Below are positions 26,104 through 35,007 of a stretch of DNA of 35,480 nucleotides, piece by piece. This DNA comes from Rhizobium sp. FY34. GTDB taxonomy: Bacteria > Pseudomonadota > Alphaproteobacteria > Rhizobiales > Rhizobiaceae. The position numbers and the translations under genes are program-made. Where the stretch lies: positions 187,351-222,830 of the forward strand of contig NZ_STFZ01000021.1 in the NCBI RefSeq assembly GCF_005222845.1, written 5' to 3'. Position 1 is the first letter of the stretch. Every line of letters begins with the position of its first letter. The notes under the pieces are model-generated. The model was not told the DNA's origin and searched no databases. It saw only the letters and a list, made by a program, of their open reading frames with translations.

Positions 26104-27235
26104 TCAGTCGATATCGGCCACGTCCGCGCCTGCCCCGCCGCTGATGCGGTGTGCAAGGGCGGCCTCCATGAAGTCGTTCAGCTCGCCGTTCAGCACGCTA
26201 TCCGGATCGGTGCTTTCCACGCCGGTGCGCAGGTCCTTGACCAGCTGGTAGGGCTGCAGCACGTAGGAGCGGATCTGGTGTCCCCAGCCGATTTCCGTCT
26301 TCGATGCCGCTTCCGCATTGGCAGCCTCTTCGCGCTTCTTCAGCTCGACCTCGTAGAGGCGGGCGCGCAGCATGTCCCAGGCCTTGGCCTTGTTCTTGTG
26401 CTGTGACCGTTCCTGCTGGCAGGCCACCGCAATACCGGTCGGGATATGCGTGATGCGCACAGCCGAATCGGTGGTGTTGACGTGCTGGCCGCCGGCGCCT
26501 GACGAGCGGAAGGTGTCGATGCGGCAATCACTCTCATTGATCTCGATATTGATCGAGTCGTCCACGACCGGATAGACCCAGATCGACGAGAACGAGGTAT
26601 GGCGGCGCGCATTGCTGTCATAGGGCGAGATGCGCACGAGTCGATGTACGCCCGATTCGGTCTTCATCCAGCCATAGGCATTGTGGCCCTTGATGAGGAT
26701 TGTCGCCGACTTGATGCCGGCTTCTTCCCCGTCATGTACTTCCAGGAGTTCCACCTTGAAGCCCGAACGCTCGGCCCAGCGGGTGTACATGCGCAAAAGC
26801 ATGCTGGCCCAGTCCTGGCTTTCGGTACCGCCGGCGCCGGAATGCACTTCCACATAGGTGTCGTTGCCATCAGCTTCACCCGACAGCATGGCTTCCACCT
26901 GGCGGCGCGTGGCTTCGTTGCGAAGACCTTTCAGAGAATCCTCGGCTTCGCGCACAATGGCGTCGTCGCCTTCTTCCTCGCCAAGCTCGATCAGGTCGAG
27001 ATTGTCCTTCAGGCGCTGCTCGAGTGCCTTCACGCCGTTGATGCTATCATCCAGCTGCTGGCGCTCACGCATCAGCTTCTGGGCTTCCGCCGCATCATTC
27101 CAAAGGCTCGGATCTTCAGCCTTGTTGTTCAACCAGTCCAGTCGTCTTACCGCCTGATCCCAGTCAAAGATGCCTCCTCAGCAGGCTTACGGCCTGCTTG
27201 ATTTCGTCGACAATATTCAGGGTTTCGTTGCGCAT
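26104..27235 (-). CDS. prfB: Peptide chain release factor 2, with programmed +1 frameshift
   Basis: RF2 recognises UAA and UGA stops and triggers peptide release. The gene begins at ATG 27235 and reads 23 codons ([13 protein letters not shown] onward, ending RRHL) to an in-frame TGA at 27166-27164. The slip site is CTT TGA C, preceded by AGGAGG three bases before the CTT, exactly the autoregulatory RF2 arrangement. Skipping base 27166 continues as [18 protein letters not shown], giving 376 aa in two segments (27235-27167 and 27165-26104). GGQ (248-250) in SGAGGQHVN is the catalytic motif. The recognition tripeptide reads SPY (203-205) rather than the SPF of E. coli. Low RF2 favours frameshifting, so the protein controls its own synthesis. 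Confidence 0.96.
27158..27175 (-). promoter_or_regulatory. prfB frameshift site
   Basis: On the minus strand AGGAGG, CAT, CTT, TGA, C follow in order; the TGA is at 27166-27164. The AGGAGG is an internal Shine-Dalgarno sequence that promotes the +1 slip, and TGAC is a weak stop context. Confidence 0.95.
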
Positions 27236-27296
27236 AGTCTCGTCTTTGTCCTTTCGGGCAGATGGCGCCGTGCATAATTGGCCGCAGGAGGGATGT

Positions 27297-27322
27297 AAAG
27301 CCCGCCAGCATCTGTGGCGGGC
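27297..27322 (-). terminator. Terminator of mrcA
   Basis: GCCCGCCA (27300-27307) and TGGCGGGC (27315-27322) form a perfect 8-bp stem with a 7-base loop; on the minus strand a short TTT follows. It lies between the mrcA stop (27349) and the prfB start (27235), so the two genes are probably transcribed separately. Confidence 0.65.
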
Positions 27323-27348
27323 AGGCTTTTCCCGTCAGGCAGACGCTG

Positions 27349-29802
27349 TCAGAACAGGCCGCCGGCGCCGGAGGTGACGGCCTGCTGGGCCTGTGGCGAG
27401 GTTTTGAGAATCTCTTCCGGTGGCATCTGCTGGTCCATGCCGATGACCGAGAAGCTATCGGCCGGGCCCGTACCGGGCTTAAAGGCCTCGATGATGGTGT
27501 CGGGTTCGCCCTCATTGGCAAACATGCCCGTCTTGCGGTTCACCGGTATCAACTGCATGCCATTGGGCACCAGAAACTTGCTCGGTGGCGTCACAGCAGC
27601 TGCCTGAGCCAGAAAATCGCCGAAGATCGGTGCCGCCAGACCGCCGCCGGTGCCGGCGCGACCAAGCGGCGCCGGCGTATCGAAGCCCACATAGAGGCCT
27701 GCCACCAGATCCGGCGTGAAACCGACGAACCAGGCGTCCTTCTCGTCATTGGTCGTGCCAGTCTTGCCGGCTACATCGCGATCCTTGACCGGGATCTTGC
27801 CGGCAGCTGTACCGCGCGTCACGACACCTTCCATCATCGAGGTGATCTGGTAGGCGGTCATCGGATCGAGCACCTGCTCGCGGTTGTCGATCAGCGTCGG
27901 CTCATCCTGATTGGCCCAGCTGTTGAAGTTGCAGCCCTCGCAGGCGCGCTCTTCGTGGCGGAAGATCGTCTTGCCGTAACGGTCCTGGATGCGGTCCACG
28001 AGCGTCGGCTTGATCTGCTTGCCGCCATTGGCAATCACGGCATAGGCCGACACCATGCGCAGGACTGTGGTTTCACCAGAGCCGAGCGACATCGAAAGCA
28101 GCGGCGCCATCTTGTCATAGATGCCGAACCGCTCGGCATATTCGGCCACGAGCTCCATGCCCATGTCCTGCGCCAGGCGCACGGTCATCTGGTTACGTGA
28201 TTTCTCGATCCCCAGGCGAAGGGTCGAAGGTCCGCCGGAATCGCCGCCGTAATTGTCCGGGCTCCAGACCTGCCCGCCCGACACGACTTCGATCGGTGCG
28301 TCAAGGATCACGGAAGCCGGCGTATAGCCATTGTCGAGCGCTGCGGCATAGACCAGCGGCTTGAATGAGGAACCCGGCTGGCGCATGGCCTGGGTGGCGC
28401 GGTTGAATTCAGACTGTCCGTAGGAGAAGCCGCCGACCATGGCCAGCACGCGACCCGTATGCGGATCCATCACCACCATGCCGCCCTGCACCTTCGGAGG
28501 CTGGCGCAGGCGATAGGTAGCGTCGCGGCCCTCGATGGGCTCAACATAGACAACATCGCCGGCCTTCAGCACGCCCTCTGGCGTCGTGGACGTCTTGCGC
28601 GCCCCCTTGGCATCGCGGAAGGCCCATTTCATCTCGCCGGCGGGAATCTGTCCCGTCTTACGGGTCTCATCGACCTTGCCGGCCACGGTCTGCGGTTGCA
28701 GCACGATATCGACGCGGGCGGCCGAGACGCCGTTGACCATCGCCAGCTTCCATTCGGGTACATCGCGCAGCGGCACCATCTTGGCAAAATCGCTCGCCCA
28801 GTCGCCGGCCATGGAGATCGTCGAGACCGGGCCATGGAAACCGCGGCGCTGGTCATATTCCACCAGGCCACGCTGAAGCGCATTACGCGCCATGATCTGC
28901 ATCTGCGGATCCAGCGAGGTGCGCACGGAAAGGCCTCCTTCATAGAGAGCCTTGTCGCCATATTTCTCGATGATCTGACGGCGCACTTCTTCCGAGAAGA
29001 AGTCAGTGGCAAGCAGAGACGAGCCACCGCGGCGAACCTTGACGCCAAGCGGCTGTTTCTTGGCTTCCGCGGCATCGCTCAGCGTAATGTAGCCGTTTTC
29101 GGCCATACGATCGATAACCCAGTTGCGCCGTTCCAGCGCTGCCTGTTCATGGCGGAAAGGATGGTAATTGGCCGGGCCCTTGGGCAGAGAGGCGAGATAG
29201 GCCGTCTCGGCGATCGTCAACTCGGTCACCGATTTGTCGAAATAGGTGAGCGAGGCGCCGGCAATGCCATAGGCGTTCATGCCGAAAAAAATCTCGTTCA
29301 GATAAAGCTCGAGGATCTTGTCCTTCGAATAGGTCTGTTCAATACGAAACGAGAGAATCGCTTCCTTGACCTTGCGGTCGATGGTCTGGTCGGCAGACAA
29401 CAGGAAGTTCTTCGCCACCTGCTGCGTGATGGTCGAGGCACCCTCCGGCCGGCGACCAGAGCCGATGTTCTGCACATTGTTGACCACGGCACGGGCAAGG
29501 CCCCAGAAATCGACGCCCGGATGATTGTAGAAATTCTTGTCTTCAGCCGAGAGGAAGGCAGCCTTCACCCGGTCCGGAATGGCCTGAATGGGCAGGAAAA
29601 GCCGCTTTTCACGCGCATATTCGGCCATCAGCGCGCCATTGCCGGCATGCACGCGGGTGGCAACCGGTGGCTCGTAGGAGGCCAGAACCTCGTAATTGGG
29701 CAGATCCCTGGATACGCCGCCGAGATAGACGGCAACAACGGCGGCCACCGCAAAGAAGGCAATGCAGGCCAGTCCGAAGAAATATCCAAGCAATCTGATC
29801 AT
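27349..29802 (-). CDS. mrcA: Penicillin-binding protein 1A (class A, bifunctional)
   Basis: PBP1A polymerises glycan strands and cross-links peptides in the periplasmic cell wall. The protein is 817 aa. An N-terminal membrane anchor (about 5-28) is followed by the GT51 transglycosylase domain with catalytic Glu87 (SAEDKNFYNHPG), the GASTITQQ motif (121-128) and LNEIFFG. The class A-specific OB-like insert precedes the transpeptidase domain with Ser478-x-x-Lys (QPGSSFKPL), SRN (535-537) and KTGTT (680-684). It lies downstream of the amidase gene on the same strand with a 263-base gap and ahead of a terminator. The ribosome binding site at the ATG 29802 is weak. Confidence 0.97.
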   Translation of the reverse strand: MIRLLGYFFGLACIAFFAVAAVVAVYLGGVSRDLPNYEVLASYEPPVATRVHAGNGALMAEYAREKRLFLPIQAIPDRVKAAFLSAEDKNFYNHPGVDFWGLARAVVNNVQNIGSGRRPEGASTITQQVAKNFLLSADQTIDRKVKEAILSFRIEQTYSKDKILELYLNEIFFGMNAYGIAGASLTYFDKSVTELTIAETAYLASLPKGPANYHPFRHEQAALERRNWVIDRMAENGYITLSDAAEAKKQPLGVKVRRGGSSLLATDFFSEEVRRQIIEKYGDKALYEGGLSVRTSLDPQMQIMARNALQRGLVEYDQRRGFHGPVSTISMAGDWASDFAKMVPLRDVPEWKLAMVNGVSAARVDIVLQPQTVAGKVDETRKTGQIPAGEMKWAFRDAKGARKTSTTPEGVLKAGDVVYVEPIEGRDATYRLRQPPKVQGGMVVMDPHTGRVLAMVGGFSYGQSEFNRATQAMRQPGSSFKPLVYAAALDNGYTPASVILDAPIEVVSGGQVWSPDNYGGDSGGPSTLRLGIEKSRNQMTVRLAQDMGMELVAEYAERFGIYDKMAPLLSMSLGSGETTVLRMVSAYAVIANGGKQIKPTLVDRIQDRYGKTIFRHEERACEGCNFNSWANQDEPTLIDNREQVLDPMTAYQITSMMEGVVTRGTAAGKIPVKDRDVAGKTGTTNDEKDAWFVGFTPDLVAGLYVGFDTPAPLGRAGTGGGLAAPIFGDFLAQAAAVTPPSKFLVPNGMQLIPVNRKTGMFANEGEPDTIIEAFKPGTGPADSFSVIGMDQQMPPEEILKTSPQAQQAVTSGAGGLF

Positions 29803-30065
29803 TCGAAGCTACCGCTATAAGTATTGTCTGGCGCGTCGCCGCACCATGTCATGTTTCAGGGCGTTTTGCACGGACGCTTTGCCAAGTGCAAGCCTTGGCG
29901 TTCCAGAGACCGGCGTGTCACGCTTCCTCGGCCACCTGATGTGCGACTAAACGCTGGAATGTGAGGAAAATAGGGCTCCATCCACGGTTGGACAGAGGAA
30001 GCCGTGCACATTGGCCGGGCTTTTAGCCTTTCGCAGCCCGATGTCGCTTCGCGGCCACGCTTTCA

Positions 30066-31343
30066 TCAGCCGCCACCGGCAACCGACTGTGCCCGGTAGC
30101 GGATGACAGCATCGACGAGAAGTGTTGCCACCTTGTCGCGCCAGGCCTCGTCGAGCAGCAGTTTCTCGTCCTCCTCGTTCGACAGGAAGCCAAGCTCCAG
30201 AAGGATGGAGGGGATGTCCGGCGCCCGCAGCACCTGGAAGCCGGCCGCCCGATGCGGATTGTTGATGAGGCCGATCTGCCCGTCGAAGGAACCGACAACC
30301 CGACGCGCCAGCGAAATCGAAAATGCCTGGGTTTCGCGCCGCGCCAGATCCAGAAGGATGTCGGCGACTTCCGGTGGGCCACTGTCGATCGAATAGCCGG
30401 CCAGTTCATCGGAGAGGTTTTCACGCGCGGCCAGTGCTGCGGCCATGCGGTCGGATGCCGTATCCGAGAGCGTGTAGACGGTTGCACCCCGGATATTCTT
30501 CTGGCCAAGCGTATCGGCATGCAGGGAAATGAACAGATCGGCACCACCCTGGCGTGCCAGCGTCACCCGCTCGGAGAGAGAGAGGAAGGTATCATTGCGC
30601 CGCGTGAGAAAGGCCTTGACGCCAGATTGCGCGTTCAACTTGTCTGCCAGAACCTTGGCAAAGGCGAGCGTGATGTCCTTTTCCGGCGTCTTGGTGCGCA
30701 AGCCCGCAGCTCCGGCGTCGATCCCGCCATGGCCGGCATCGACGGCAATGGTGAAGATGCCGTCATTGGCAGCATCCACCGTTGCCGTACCGGTCATGTC
30801 CTGCATTGACTTGACACCGAGCGCGGCCGATTGCACCCAGGTTTGCGCCTTCACCCGCTCGGCAAAATCTTCCTTTGTGGTCATTTCGGCGTCCAGAACA
30901 AGGCGATAGCCCTGCCCCTCATTCTTCTGCACCTCCGCCAGCACCAGCTTCACCGGCCGGATCGCCGTCAACACCATGCGCGCACTTCCCTCGCCCATCG
31001 CACCATAGCGGATATCCTTGAACAGACCGCGCGCCGCCAGATCATGCGCGGGAAAGCCAAAGGCGGTCGCAGGAAGATCGATGATGATGCGCTCCGGTGC
31101 GGCGACATAATGCACGGAAAACTGCGGCTCCCCGTCGAAATCGACCACGACGCGTGTGCGCGCATCGTCACCGGCAATCCGCGCGCTGAACGCCAGCAAA
31201 GGATCGTCAGTGGCCGTTTCGCTGGCACCCAGCGGGCCGGGCACGGCAAGCGCCAGGCCAAGCAGGATCACCGATGAAACAGCGCGCAACACCCGCGCGG
31301 CCGACATCAGCCCCTGCCCTGCATACGCATTTTTTCGCACCAT
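30066..31343 (-). CDS. N-acetylmuramoyl-L-alanine amidase (AMIN plus Amidase_3)
   Basis: This AmiC-type zinc amidase cuts the bond between MurNAc and the stem peptide, typically to split daughter cells. I take the ATG at 31343 (MVRKNAYAG) as start, giving 425 aa, because AGGA lies close upstream; MSAARVLRAV at 31307 is an equally possible start. A hydrophobic export signal (about residues 20-35) is followed by an AMIN domain (about 50-150) and an Amidase_3 domain. Zinc ligands and catalytic residues are visible: His205 (VDAGHGGIDAG), Glu221 (TPEKDITL), His275 (FISLHAD) and Glu383 (ILLELGFLSN). It precedes mrcA on the same strand, so wall synthesis and splitting genes are neighbours, and is divergent from rne. 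Confidence 0.93.
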   Translation of the reverse strand: MVRKNAYAGQGLMSAARVLRAVSSVILLGLALAVPGPLGASETATDDPLLAFSARIAGDDARTRVVVDFDGEPQFSVHYVAAPERIIIDLPATAFGFPAHDLAARGLFKDIRYGAMGEGSARMVLTAIRPVKLVLAEVQKNEGQGYRLVLDAEMTTKEDFAERVKAQTWVQSAALGVKSMQDMTGTATVDAANDGIFTIAVDAGHGGIDAGAAGLRTKTPEKDITLAFAKVLADKLNAQSGVKAFLTRRNDTFLSLSERVTLARQGGADLFISLHADTLGQKNIRGATVYTLSDTASDRMAAALAARENLSDELAGYSIDSGPPEVADILLDLARRETQAFSISLARRVVGSFDGQIGLINNPHRAAGFQVLRAPDIPSILLELGFLSNEEDEKLLLDEAWRDKVATLLVDAVIRYRAQSVAGGG

Positions 31344-31967
31344 ACCGTCCTGCCCGCTCCTCAATGTCAGATTGCTTGCGTGATTCGCCTTGTACACCAA
31401 CTGCCGGTCGCCCGCCAAAACAGGCGCATCGCCGTGCATGCCCTGCAGCCTGCAACGCTCGATCGGGTTTAGGCCGGCAATTTGATCCATAATAAGGCAT
31501 AACCGGCTTTCCGCTTGCTATTGTGACGGATAAAACATACAAGGGTTATGAGGGTTTAAGTGATGACGGGATAGTCTGTTGATAGGCTGCCAGCATGTTT
31601 GATCTGGCGCCGTGGACCGCAGACATCCGCCGTCTCCACACTTAACCTGAAACTCTATACGAACCGGCGGTGGCCGGAGACAGTGCCGGATGGTTCGCCA
31701 TCCATGCTCATCGGGAGCAAATTCATCGGACCCCTGGCGGGTCTATTGTATCGTCTTTCTCGTCTGGTCTTTGATGTCGCGGCACGGATTGCATTACCTG
31801 GAAACGCTGATGGGGCCCAAGGCTCCGTTTGGCGTCCGGCCAGTGCCGCTACGAACCAATCCAACGGGAATTTTCTTATCCGGCGAAACGGACGCGAAGC
31901 ACGACCAGCCTGTCATGATGGCAGGCTCCTCGGCGTATGCGCGTGCGCGCCGAGGAGCAGATATTCA
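31344..31967. promoter_or_regulatory. Divergent regulatory region between the amidase gene and rne
   Basis: About 620 bases without a convincing gene. An open frame in phase with rne runs from 31599, but it has no ribosome binding site or recognisable protein and is taken as leader. A possible plus-strand promoter is TTGTGA (31521-31526) with a weak GGTTAT 17 bases on, which would give rne a leader of about 400 bases, comparable with the long autoregulatory rne leader of E. coli. On the minus strand TTGTAT in the same AT-rich patch could serve the amidase gene. Neither match is strong. Confidence 0.4.
31925..31958 (+). promoter_or_regulatory. Hairpin sequestering the rne ribosome binding site
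   Basis: Bases 31925-31935 and 31948-31958 form a perfect 11-bp stem with a 12-base loop. The right arm contains the GAGGAG ribosome binding site (31952-31957) of rne, ten bases before its ATG. Closed, the stem would block translation, so opening or cleavage of the stem could control RNase E synthesis. Confidence 0.65.
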
Positions 31968-34919
31968 ATGGCAGACAAAATGCTTATCGACGCGTCTCAC
32001 GAAGAGGAGACGCGGGTCGTAGTCGTTCGGGGTAACCGGATTGAGGAATTCGACTTCGAATCGCAACACAAGAAACAGATACGCGGCAATATCTATCTTG
32101 CCAAAGTGACCCGAGTGGAGCCGTCGCTTCAGGCCGCTTTCGTCGATTACGGCGGCAATCGACACGGCTTTCTGGCGTTTGCCGAAATTCACCCCGATTA
32201 CTACCAGATCCCGCTTGCCGACCGTCAGGCCCTGCTCCAGGCAGAAGCCGAAGATCAACGTCGCCATGCCGACCATGACGCGGATCCGATCATCGATCTG
32301 GCAACTGTCGATCAGCCGGATGTCGGCGTCGTCGCCAAGATTGATGCGACCCCTGCAAGCGCGCCCCAGGAGCCAGTAGCCATCGAGGCCGTGTCGGAAA
32401 TTTCCGAGCCTGCCGCCGAGGAAAAGCCGAAGGCCAAACCGCGCCGCAGCCGCGCCCGCAAGAAGCCGGTCGCCGAGGATCTGGCGCAGGCCAGTGAAGC
32501 CGCTGCCGAGTCTGACGATACTGCGCCTGATGCAAGCGAGGACAGCACGCCGGACACCATGGCCGCCATGGTCGAGACCGATGCCATTTCGGAAGACGTC
32601 ATGGACCGTCGCAGCCGCGACGATGAAGACGATGACGACGACGACGACATCCACGAAAAGGAAGAGATCGAGTCCGTCGGCGCCGAAGACGCGATGGAAG
32701 AGGTTCCCGACCGCGTCTACCGCAAGCCACGCAAGCAGTACCGTATCCAGGAAGTCATCAAGCGCCGGCAGATCCTGCTCGTGCAGGTGGCCAAGGAAGA
32801 ACGCGGCAATAAGGGTGCAGCCCTCACCACCTATCTCTCTCTGGCCGGCCGTTACTCGGTCCTGATGCCGAATACGGCACGGGGCGGCGGCATTTCGCGC
32901 AAGATCACCCAGCCGACCGACCGCAAGCGTCTGAAGGAAATTGCCCGCGAGCTGGAAGTTCCCCAGGGCATGGGCGTCATCCTGCGCACCGCCGGCGCCA
33001 ATCGCACGCGCGTCGAAGTGAAACGCGATTTCGAATATCTGATGCGCCTGTGGGAAAATGTCCGCACGCTGACGCTGAATTCGATTGCACCTTGCCTCGT
33101 CTATGAAGAAGGCTCGCTGATCAAGCGCTCGATCCGCGACCTCTATAACAAGGATATTTCCGAGATCATCGTGTCGGGCGAAGAAGGCTATCGTGAAGCG
33201 AAAGACTTCATGAAGATGCTGATGCCGAGCCATGCCAAAGTGGTTCAGCCCTATCGCGACCTGCACCCGATCTTTGCCCGTTCCGGCATCGAAGCGCAGC
33301 TGGACCGCATGCTGCAGCCGCAGGTAACGCTGAAGTCCGGCGGCTATCTGATCATGAACCAGACGGAAGCGCTGGTGGCGATTGACGTCAATTCCGGCCG
33401 TTCGACGCGCGAGCATTCGATCGAGGAAACGGCGCTGCAGACGAACCTGGAGGCGGCCGAAGAAGTGGCACGCCAGCTGCGTCTGCGTGACCTTGCCGGC
33501 CTCATCGTCATCGACTTCATCGACATGGAAGAGAAGCGCAACAACCGCGCTGTCGAGAAGCGGCTGAAGGATTGCCTGAAGAACGACCGCGCCCGCATCC
33601 AGGTCGGCCGCATCTCGCATTTCGGCCTGCTCGAAATGTCGCGCCAGCGCATCCGCGCCAGCGTGCTGGAATCGACCACGCAGGTCTGCTCGCATTGCGG
33701 CGGCACGGGCCATGTGCGCTCGCAGTCTTCCGTTGCCCTGCATGTACTGCGCGGTGTCGAGGAATATCTGCTCAAGAACACCACGCACGATATCACCGTG
33801 CGCACCACGCCGGATATCGCGCTCTACCTGCTCAACCAGAAGCGCGGTAGCGTCGTGGATTACGAAAATCGCTTTGGCCTGGCGATTTACATCGAATCGG
33901 ATCCGAGCATCGGATCGGCCCATTTCGCCATCGATCGTGGCGAGCCGGTCGAGAATCCGGTCAAGATCGAGAGCCTGATGCAGTTTGCCTCCATCCCGGT
34001 CGATGATGAGGATGACGATATCGTCATCGAGATGGACGAGGACGAAGCCGAGGATGAAGTCGCCGTAGCGGCGCCGGTCGTGCAGCAGGAAGCCAAGAGC
34101 AGTGAAGGTGATGAGGCCGGCCGCAAGCGCAAGCGCCGCCGCCGCCGCCGCAACCGCGATCGCAACGGTGACACGACCCAGCAGGCCTCCGGCAACGAGC
34201 AGGATTCCGACGACGAGGACGGCGAAGGCGACGAAGACGAGAACGGTGATACCGCGCAGGCGCGTGGCGAGGCCGAAGGCATCGAAAGCGCATCGAGCGA
34301 CAATGACAGCGAGGAAAGCCAGCGCCGCAAGCGTCGGCGTCGTGGCAAGCGCGGCGGACGTCGCAATCGCCAGGGCGAGGATGACGTTTCGGCATCCGGC
34401 GAAGGCGAAGACAGCGGTTCGGCCAATGACGATGCATCGGCTGGCGAAGAAGATGCAGCGATTGCAGCATCCGCAGATGTCGCCGAGTCGGTTTCCGAGA
34501 CGGTTCCGGCGGACGTCGTTGTAGAAGCGACCGTGGCACCGGCAGAGGTCAAAGCTGCCAAGCCGCGCCGGACCCGCAAGGCAAAGGCTGCCGTCGAACC
34601 TTCAGAAGACGCTGCGCCGAAAGCCCTGGCCGCTGAAGCTACTGCGGTGGAAGCACCGGCTGTGGTAGAAGCACCCGTCGCTCCTGAACCGGTCGCCGCT
34701 GAAACCGTCGAGGTCGCTGCCACACCGGTTGCCGAACCGGCAGCACCGGTCTCAGAAGCCATAAGCGTGGAGGAAGAATCCAAGCCCGTGCGTGCCAACC
34801 GCGGCTCCAACATCGCCTCGTCGGAACCGGTGGTGAAGTCGGAAGCGGCTTCGGACACGGACGGCGATCCGGCGAAGCCGAAAAAGGGTGGCTGGTGGCA
34901 GCGCCGTGGCTTCCTCTAG
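31968..34919 (+). CDS. rne: Ribonuclease E
   Basis: RNase E is the main endonuclease for mRNA decay and rRNA/tRNA processing and the scaffold of the degradosome. The start at 31968 (MADKMLIDASHEEE) gives 983 aa. The S1 domain (from about residue 38) is interrupted by an acidic and Ala/Lys-rich insertion of about 165 residues (about 92-258, including a run of nine Asp/Glu around 218-227), then resumes at QEVIKRRQILLVQV. The catalytic domain has Asp473 (AIDVNSGR) and Asp516 (IVIDFIDM), and the zinc link is CSHCGGTG (574-581). The C-terminal third is low complexity: Arg-rich patches (KRKRRRRRRNRDRNG), acidic runs, Ala/Val/Pro repeats and a terminal GGWWQRRGFL motif, as expected for membrane, RNA or partner binding. 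Confidence 0.97.
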   Translation: MADKMLIDASHEEETRVVVVRGNRIEEFDFESQHKKQIRGNIYLAKVTRVEPSLQAAFVDYGGNRHGFLAFAEIHPDYYQIPLADRQALLQAEAEDQRRHADHDADPIIDLATVDQPDVGVVAKIDATPASAPQEPVAIEAVSEISEPAAEEKPKAKPRRSRARKKPVAEDLAQASEAAAESDDTAPDASEDSTPDTMAAMVETDAISEDVMDRRSRDDEDDDDDDDIHEKEEIESVGAEDAMEEVPDRVYRKPRKQYRIQEVIKRRQILLVQVAKEERGNKGAALTTYLSLAGRYSVLMPNTARGGGISRKITQPTDRKRLKEIARELEVPQGMGVILRTAGANRTRVEVKRDFEYLMRLWENVRTLTLNSIAPCLVYEEGSLIKRSIRDLYNKDISEIIVSGEEGYREAKDFMKMLMPSHAKVVQPYRDLHPIFARSGIEAQLDRMLQPQVTLKSGGYLIMNQTEALVAIDVNSGRSTREHSIEETALQTNLEAAEEVARQLRLRDLAGLIVIDFIDMEEKRNNRAVEKRLKDCLKNDRARIQVGRISHFGLLEMSRQRIRASVLESTTQVCSHCGGTGHVRSQSSVALHVLRGVEEYLLKNTTHDITVRTTPDIALYLLNQKRGSVVDYENRFGLAIYIESDPSIGSAHFAIDRGEPVENPVKIESLMQFASIPVDDEDDDIVIEMDEDEAEDEVAVAAPVVQQEAKSSEGDEAGRKRKRRRRRRNRDRNGDTTQQASGNEQDSDDEDGEGDEDENGDTAQARGEAEGIESASSDNDSEESQRRKRRRRGKRGGRRNRQGEDDVSASGEGEDSGSANDDASAGEEDAAIAASADVAESVSETVPADVVVEATVAPAEVKAAKPRRTRKAKAAVEPSEDAAPKALAAEATAVEAPAVVEAPVAPEPVAAETVEVAATPVAEPAAPVSEAISVEEESKPVRANRGSNIASSEPVVKSEAASDTDGDPAKPKKGGWWQRRGFL

Positions 34920-34943
34920 GCTCTGACGCATCCTGACATCCGG

Positions 34944-34968
34944 GACGGCCGCGCCTTGCGCGGCCGTC
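34944..34968 (+). terminator. 10-bp hairpin after rne
   Basis: GACGGCCGCG (34944-34953) and CGCGGCCGTC (34959-34968) form a perfect 10-bp stem with a 5-base loop, 24 bases past the rne stop. No T-run follows because the IS end begins within about ten bases; the insertion may have displaced the original tail. Confidence 0.6.
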
Positions 34969-34977
34969 AGACTGCTG

Positions 34978-35007
34978 ACAAACCTCTGGTCACATCCAGG
35001 GGTTTGT
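34978..35007 (+). repeat. Subterminal 12-bp inverted repeat of the IS, over the transposase start
   Basis: Bases 34978-34989 and 34996-35007 pair over 12 positions with one G-T type mismatch and a 6-base loop. The right arm includes the AGGGG ribosome binding site and two bases of the GTG start of the transposase, so transcripts entering from outside would fold and hide the start. Confidence 0.6.

Noticed and set aside
27164..27166. In-frame TGA early in prfB as a pseudogene or sequencing error
   Set aside because: The context (AGGAGG, CTT TGA C) is the known programmed frameshift site and the downstream frame is fully intact.
31599..31967. In-frame extension of RNase E by 123 residues
   Set aside because: There is no ribosome binding site at 31599, the residues are not RNase E-like, and the known N terminus MADKMLIDAS starts at 31968.
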